Assembly: GCA_002591705.1 (NCBI GenBank)
Contig: PAAB01000042.1
Coordinates: 9,291 to 19,941 of the forward strand
From: Phycisphaerae bacterium
GTDB taxonomy: Bacteria; Planctomycetota; Phycisphaerae; Phycisphaerales; SM1A02
Length of the DNA stretch: 10,651 bases
Direction of reading: 5' to 3'
The notes under the pieces are model-generated. The model did not search any database. It was not told where the DNA came from and saw only the letters and a program-made list of their open reading frames with translations. Shown here piece by piece: positions 6,224 through 10,651 of this stretch. Position numbers and translations under genes: made by a program. Numbering within the stretch: the stretch's first letter is position 1; every line of letters begins with the position of its first letter.

Positions 6224-7219
6224 ATGCGGCTCCCCATCCGGCCTTCGATCCTTCTGGTCACCTGCATTGCCATGTGCGGTGGATGCATGTCCACCTACCC
6301 CCCCCGCGTGCCCGACCAGGCCCCGGGGCAATCGACCGCCCCGTCGGCCCAGCCCCCTCCTGCCGAGCCGTCCAGGGCCGCGGAACGGCCCGTGGCGATG
6401 ATTGACGACGAACCGGTCACGCTGTCGGATCTGAAGGCCCGCATGCTCGAACAGTCCGGAGCGGAAACCCTCCGTGAACTCCGACTCGAGCTCGAACTCC
6501 GCAACGCTCTGCAGGAGCGAGAGATACGAATCTCTGCCGCGGACACCGAGGCGGAGGAGAGCCGACTGCTGGACCGGTTCTCGGATGATCGTGACACCGC
6601 CCTGATGGTGCTGCAGACGCTGCGACGAAACGAAGGCCTCGGCCCCCATCGCTACCAGGCCCTTCTGTGGCGCAATGCCGCCCTGCGAAAGCTGGTCGAA
6701 CCCGATGTCAGGGTCGATCCCGAGACGGTCCAGCGACTCTACCGGCTGGAACATGGACCTCGGCACGTCATTCGGATCCACGTGGTGCCCACGCTTCAGG
6801 AGGCCCAGGAGCACCTCTCCCGGACCCAACAGGGCGAATCCTTTGCGGACATCGCTGTGGCCCATTCAATGGATTCCAGTCGGGACCGGGGGGGCCTCAT
6901 GGAGTCCTTCAGCCTCGAGGATCCTTCATGGCCGCAGGCCCTGCGCACCGAGCTGGCTCCCCTGAAGGCGGGCGAACTCACCGGTGTGGTGTTTCTCGAG
7001 GACCGCTACGCCATCGCCCGCGTCGAGGAGATCCTTCCTTCGGACGGTGTTGCGTTCGGGACCGTCCGGGAGCAGCTGGAAGAGTCGGCCCGACTCAGTC
7101 AGGAACGGATCAAGATGGCGGAACTCGCCGGCAAGCTGGGCGAACGCCCGCGGCTTCGAATTCTGGATCCTGAACTTCGAAGAGCCTGGTCCGTCGATCA
7201 ATCCGCCACCGACCGTTGA
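6224..7219 (+). CDS. SurA/PpiC-like parvulin-type peptidyl-prolyl isomerase, probable lipoprotein
   Basis: The 331-residue product looks like an exported foldase/chaperone acting on unfolded envelope proteins. Residues 1-21 resemble a lipoprotein signal (MRLPIRPSILLVTCIAMC, then GGC, candidate lipidated Cys21). A Pro/Ala-rich linker (24-55) follows, then a SurA-like helical N-domain beginning with the usual MIDDEPVTLSDL entry (59-70) to about 160. The parvulin domain is about 179-268: RHVIRIHVV, GESFADIAVAHSMD, RGGLMESF, LKAGELTGVVF and RYAIARVEE. The usual GYHI histidine is replaced by Ala263, while His181 is kept, so catalysis may be weak. A helical tail ends the protein. The start at 6224 fits the signal peptide but lacks a clear ribosome site; an in-frame ATG at 6176 would add 16 residues. 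It is divergent from flgI and convergent with the lptG-like gene. Confidence 0.85.
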   Translation: MRLPIRPSILLVTCIAMCGGCMSTYPPRVPDQAPGQSTAPSAQPPPAEPSRAAERPVAMIDDEPVTLSDLKARMLEQSGAETLRELRLELELRNALQEREIRISAADTEAEESRLLDRFSDDRDTALMVLQTLRRNEGLGPHRYQALLWRNAALRKLVEPDVRVDPETVQRLYRLEHGPRHVIRIHVVPTLQEAQEHLSRTQQGESFADIAVAHSMDSSRDRGGLMESFSLEDPSWPQALRTELAPLKAGELTGVVFLEDRYAIARVEEILPSDGVAFGTVREQLEESARLSQERIKMAELAGKLGERPRLRILDPELRRAWSVDQSATDR

Positions 7220-7224
7220 TTCGA

Positions 7225-8349
7225 TCAGCTCCGAATCCAACCGAAGCGGGCAAGTGAAACGGGCAGCAACACGATCACGGGCAGGAATGCACCTAGGGCG
7301 GGCGAAATGCCCGGCAGCGGCACCAGCATGAAGGTGGCGACCACGAGATAGAGCGGGACCACCACGACTGCACAGAGCAGGCTTCGCGCGAGCAGGTTCG
7401 TCGGCTCGCGATGCATGAAGAACGGCAATGCGATCAGCATGACGAGTATGTTCACCAAGATGGTTGCCCATCGTGCGTACCGGCTGCGGCGAAGCGTATC
7501 CGCCTCCTCCACATCGGGGCTTTCGAGCAGACTTCCGATCTGCCACGAACTGAGCATGCCGGTGTACTGACCGAAGCGACGTACCGTCAGTAGATCGGGG
7601 GAGAGATCGGTCTCGTAGCGATCGACGGGCTCGGGACGGGATGCCGTCGTGGAGTCCGAAGCGCCGTGCCGAATACGCACCACGGTGCCTTTTTCCAGCA
7701 TCCATGCACCCTGGGTTTCATCCCAGCTCGCCGATGCCGCACGAATTCGTTCCACGGTCCGCCCCCGTTCGTCGCGAACGATGATGGATGGGGTCGCGAG
7801 CGTCTCCAGCGTCGGATCGAACGCGGGTGACTGCAGTAGACGCTGCTGCGAATCGGTGGTGAAGGGAACCGGAAACGCAGAGGTTCCTTCCATGCCGATC
7901 TGATCGTGGCCTCGGAGCAGCAACGGCGCGAGTCGCGGCAGCACGAGCTCCTGATTGACCACCTGAAGCAACCCCAGCACGAACACAACCCCGATGATCG
8001 GAGCCGAGGCCCGAAAGAGGCTTCGGCCGGCCGCGAGCATCGCGACCAGTTCGCGATGGCGACTCATCTGCGACAAGGTGAATCCGACGGCCCCGATCGC
8101 CACCAGGCCGTGCAGGTAGGCGTAGAACTGGAAGAACTGGGGACCGTGGAAGTTGAAGGCCAGAAGCAGTGAGGTGACGATTCGACGCAGAAGGCCTGCA
8201 TCCTCGGAAAGACGGGCCCGGGCCACTTCGTCGAAACGCTCCAGATTCAGGATCACATCGATCGTCGCGGCGAAGAGATACAGCAACAGGAACAGGATGA
8301 TGAAGTTCACCAGGACCCGTACCACAATGTATCGATCGAGAATCTGCAC
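7225..8349 (-). CDS. lptG: LptG-like lipopolysaccharide export permease (LptF/LptG family)
   Basis: This 374-residue inner-membrane protein belongs to the YjgP/YjgQ (LptF/LptG) family, which with the LptB ATPase extracts lipopolysaccharide and passes it to the LptC-LptA bridge. It shows the family layout: an N-terminal LDRYIVVRVLVNFIILFLLL segment, membrane spans at about 10-35, 54-90 (one or two), 112-138, 292-312, 321-343 and 347-368, and a periplasmic domain at about 140-290. The coupling-helix signature SQMSRHRELVAMLAAGRS (about 93-110) after the second span is typical. Size agrees with the usual 350-390. The start codon is GTG at 8349, 24 bases after the upstream lptF-like stop, with only a weak AGG upstream, suggesting coupled translation. 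The F/G distinction rests on gene order and the LDRY start. Its stop is 5 bases from the convergent isomerase stop. Confidence 0.85.
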   Translation of the reverse strand: MQILDRYIVVRVLVNFIILFLLLYLFAATIDVILNLERFDEVARARLSEDAGLLRRIVTSLLLAFNFHGPQFFQFYAYLHGLVAIGAVGFTLSQMSRHRELVAMLAAGRSLFRASAPIIGVVFVLGLLQVVNQELVLPRLAPLLLRGHDQIGMEGTSAFPVPFTTDSQQRLLQSPAFDPTLETLATPSIIVRDERGRTVERIRAASASWDETQGAWMLEKGTVVRIRHGASDSTTASRPEPVDRYETDLSPDLLTVRRFGQYTGMLSSWQIGSLLESPDVEEADTLRRSRYARWATILVNILVMLIALPFFMHREPTNLLARSLLCAVVVVPLYLVVATFMLVPLPGISPALGAFLPVIVLLPVSLARFGWIRS

Positions 8350-8373
8350 GCGTATGAACCTGAAACCTATTTC

Positions 8374-9999
8374 CTAATGCCGAGAAAGACGGGCAAAGCA
8401 CACCAAAATCATGCCGATCAGAAGGCCGTTGCCGGACCACATGATGACCAGACCAACCCCGACGCTTCCGGAACGAATCATGCTGCTTCCGCTGGAAATC
8501 AGCACCAGATCCAACAAGGCGGGAAGAAACGCCCACAGGTACACGGACAGCGGCAGGGCATGACGCATCAACATCGCAAGCACCGCCCCCAGGACCAGAA
8601 GCAGGCACGCGGTGACGGACAGTGCATAGCGGCGATTGAGTCGGCTGATCACCTGCCGTTGCAATCCGGAGATCTTCGAATCGAGGTACGCGAGGCGTTG
8701 CTTCAAGGATCTCGACTTCGGCTCGACGGCTTCGGCAACCGCGGTAATCTCATCGAGCGACATGGAACTGTACTCAGCGTCGTCGACCAACGGTACCTGC
8801 ACCCCGGGTACCAGAATCCGCTCCCGGGCATTCGACCGAAGAGGCGTGGGAAGATCCTCGACCACCAGATCGAGAAGCTCGAGGTTGAACTGCTTGCCCT
8901 GGAGGCCCGTGGCCGGCAGTGAAACAAGACGTGCCACGTTGCAGACGAATCTCCTGTTCGGAACCCCACCGCTTTCTTCGATGATCTCAACCGGAGATCG
9001 ATCAGAGTTTCTGAACAGGTTGTTCACGACCTGGTCCGCCTCGACCACGTAGGAGCGATCCATCGGACCGGGCTGATCGAAACGAATGAATCCGTTTTCG
9101 CCGACGGCCTCGTTGAGCTGTTCGGACAAGGCGACGTCATCAAGAATCCGCGCGATCGATTCGCGAATTCGATCAACCTGCGGATACGCATCCGGATGAT
9201 CGCTCACATGCAGCAGTTCGCTGAAGGTCATGGCGCCAGGCTCGCCCATCTCGGGACTGGGAATCGGGATCGCGTGCGTCGGTTCCAGCCGCGGAAATCC
9301 CCGCAGGTCCCCCGTGGTCCCGTCGTAGGACACTGCGTCCTCCATCGCCAGCTTCAGGAGAATGACCCCCGGTCGGCGATAGATGTCGATGACCGCATCG
9401 GCGGCCGTGACATCGGTGACCGCCCTTCCCTCGCTATCGAGCTGGGCCGCAATCATCTTCCGGAGACGCAGACGCTCGTCCGCACCGGTATCCTGCGGCG
9501 AGTCGTAGATCTCCACGTGCTCGGCGAGGATCTGCATCCCCTCGAACTCGAATGGAACCCCCTTTTCGACGGAGTGGGCGATCATGGCCGTGACGTCGCC
9601 GGCCAGCGTCCGGGCCATCATGCCGTAGAACTGCGGAATGATCGACTGGGTCAGAACGATCATGAGCAGGGTCAGCAGAACTCCGAACGCGACCACCGGG
9701 GCGAGGATGGCCCGGTAGCTGAGACCGACCACCGCCATGGCGAGCACCTCGTTGTCATTCGTGAACCGGTGCAGGGCGAGGGTGCTGCCGAAACCAGCCG
9801 CAAACGGCAATGCGTACTGCAGCATCGGTACCATGGCCAGAAAGACGTATTTGACGGCCTGACCGGCCGTCAGGAGCGACTCGCCAGCCAGAGGCTTGAT
9901 GACGGCCCCGAATGCGATGACGGTCACCAGCACCCCGGTGGTGATGAGGATGACTCGAATCATCTCGAAGAGGATGTAGCGATAGAGCCGCAGAGGCAT
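8374..9999 (-). CDS. lptF: LptF-like lipopolysaccharide export permease with enlarged periplasmic domain
   Basis: This 541-residue protein is the likely partner of the downstream LptG-like permease. Membrane spans lie at about 14-36, 48-70, 96-122, 457-478, 480-502 and 510-536. Family features include LYRYILFEMIRVILITTG at the start, LALHRFTNDNEVLAMAVVGL (about 74-93, the coupling region) and LNRRYALSVTACLLLVLGAV (from about 454) entering span four. The region between spans three and four is about 330 residues, against roughly 150-170 in typical members, and includes a charged helical stretch (about 258-300) and a likely coiled segment (428-455). The ATG at 9999 is chosen because the family N-terminus begins there; an ATG at 10017 or a GTG at 10038 in the same frame would add 6 or 13 residues. 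None has a clear ribosome site. Confidence 0.85.
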   Translation of the reverse strand: MPLRLYRYILFEMIRVILITTGVLVTVIAFGAVIKPLAGESLLTAGQAVKYVFLAMVPMLQYALPFAAGFGSTLALHRFTNDNEVLAMAVVGLSYRAILAPVVAFGVLLTLLMIVLTQSIIPQFYGMMARTLAGDVTAMIAHSVEKGVPFEFEGMQILAEHVEIYDSPQDTGADERLRLRKMIAAQLDSEGRAVTDVTAADAVIDIYRRPGVILLKLAMEDAVSYDGTTGDLRGFPRLEPTHAIPIPSPEMGEPGAMTFSELLHVSDHPDAYPQVDRIRESIARILDDVALSEQLNEAVGENGFIRFDQPGPMDRSYVVEADQVVNNLFRNSDRSPVEIIEESGGVPNRRFVCNVARLVSLPATGLQGKQFNLELLDLVVEDLPTPLRSNARERILVPGVQVPLVDDAEYSSMSLDEITAVAEAVEPKSRSLKQRLAYLDSKISGLQRQVISRLNRRYALSVTACLLLVLGAVLAMLMRHALPLSVYLWAFLPALLDLVLISSGSSMIRSGSVGVGLVIMWSGNGLLIGMILVCFARLSRH

Positions 10000-10324
10000 G
10001 GGGCAACAGTATCCCATCTGAACCGGCCGGACCGCCACCCGAGGCGGAAGACCCCTCTCTATCGACCTATCGGACCCGACATTGAGAATCTGGGCAACCC
10101 GTACGGCCTGGATCGGCTCGACCTGTTCTTTTCAGTTCCGGGCCCTCTTCACCACCAAAGAGCGACCTCCGTCAATTCGACGTTGTAGGCAGTGGTGCAT
10201 CCCCGTGGCCGGATCCACCCGCTCATCCCCCGTGGCCACAAGGAGAATTGCCCGCTTCATGGTACGTGTCCCGCCCCATCCGATCCGGCTCCGAGGGTAC
10301 CGAAGACCTTCTTCCGTACCCCGA
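10000..10324. other. Gene-free divergent region between lptF and the pseudopilin gene
   Basis: No coding region with family resemblance was seen here on either strand. It should hold the promoters of both flanking genes, but no convincing -35/-10 pair or -24/-12 element was found. Visible items are a short direct repeat CTATCG at 10059-10064 and 10067-10072 (8-base period) and AAGGAG at 10240-10245. The latter could be a ribosome site for an in-frame upstream start (ATG at 10259) of the pseudopilin, though 13 bases of spacing is long. Confidence 0.6.
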
Positions 10325-10651
10325 ATGCGAAGAGGCATCACCCTCATCGAGGCCCTGATCGCCTCCGCGCTGCTGCTGACGGTCGTCACCGCGGTTCTTT
10401 CCGCCCTGTCCGCCGGGCACCAGCACGCACGTGAAGCCCAGGGGCTGGTGACGGCCAGCCTGGCCGCGGAGCAACTGATGGCCCGGGTCAGTTCGGACGA
10501 ATACGGATCCCTTGCCGATTGGAACGGATGGGACGAGGCACCGGGCGCGATGGTGGACGACGCCGACATGCCGGCGATCTTCAGCATGATCGGCCGACGC
10601 GTGCTCATCGCCCGCGAGGAACACGCCATCGATCATCTTCAGGTACTCGTC
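10325..10651 (+). CDS. Type II secretion/type IV pilus pseudopilin-like protein (3' end cut off by window edge)
   Basis: The visible 109 residues begin MRRGITLIEALIASALLLTV. This is a class III prepilin leader: short basic stretch, Gly4 before the predicted cleavage, and Glu9 at +5 of the mature protein, followed by a hydrophobic helix to about residue 27. A prepilin peptidase would cleave and methylate it, and the helix would pack in a pilus or pseudopilus. The rest (LVTASLAAEQLMARVSSDEY, then an Asp/Trp-rich stretch) resembles minor pseudopilins of the GspI/PilV type, but which one is not certain. There is no ribosome site directly before this ATG; an in-frame ATG at 10259 would give an Arg/Pro-rich extension of 22 residues and has AAGGAG 13 bases upstream. 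Further pilin-system genes may follow to the right of the window. Confidence 0.82.
   Translation, partial: MRRGITLIEALIASALLLTVVTAVLSALSAGHQHAREAQGLVTASLAAEQLMARVSSDEYGSLADWNGWDEAPGAMVDDADMPAIFSMIGRRVLIAREEHAIDHLQVLV

Noticed and set aside
10059..10085. Sigma-28-like TCCGATAG on the minus strand upstream of lptF
   Set aside because: Only a partial match to GCCGATAA and no TAAA-type -35 element about 15 bases upstream; lptF is also not an expected target.
1..10651. CRISPR arrays, tRNA or rRNA genes, insertion sequences, defence or phage genes
   Set aside because: No spaced repeats, cloverleaf-like segments, transposase motifs or terminal inverted repeats were noticed; nearly all sequence is accounted for by housekeeping flagellar and envelope genes.

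Overview
The window looks like a piece of chromosome from a flagellated, double-membraned (Gram-negative type) bacterium of high GC content. A P-ring protein, LptF/LptG-type permeases and a periplasmic parvulin all imply an outer membrane and periplasm. The flagellar gene order, the flagellin-IN repeats in FlgL, the oversized LptF and the Arg-rich pseudopilin would fit a planctomycete of the Phycisphaerae type. That assignment is an inference from gene style and was not tested by any search.

Bases 1-6107 (minus strand, read right to left) are a flagellar cluster in a classical order: flgI (P-ring), flgJ (single-domain rod-binding protein), flgN (chaperone), flgK and flgL (hook-filament junction proteins). 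A 136-base gap follows, then fliW, which runs off the left edge. flgI/flgJ and flgJ/flgN overlap by ATGA, and flgN/flgK and flgK/flgL are separated by 22 and 6 bases, so flgI-flgL is almost certainly one operon. Both flgI and fliW are preceded by a strong -24/-12 (sigma-54, RpoN) promoter candidate sharing the core GGCACG-N4-GTGCA. This suggests hook-junction assembly and the FliW regulator are switched on together as sigma-54 flagellar genes.

Bases 6224-7219 (plus strand) hold a divergently transcribed, probably lipid-anchored SurA/PpiC-like peptidyl-prolyl isomerase or chaperone. It meets, tail to tail with only 5 bases between stops, a two-gene minus-strand unit (9999-7225) encoding LptF- and LptG-like permeases for lipopolysaccharide export. 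The LptF has an unusually large periplasmic domain.

Bases 10000-10324 contain no gene I can support. At 10325 a plus-strand pseudopilin with a clear prepilin cleavage motif begins and runs off the right edge.

The window is best read as normal flagellar and envelope chromosome. I found no convincing new multi-gene system. The items most worth checking are the paired sigma-54/dyad promoters, the absence of flgM and flgH from their common positions, the enlarged LptF and FlgL, and the parvulin lacking a usual active-site histidine.
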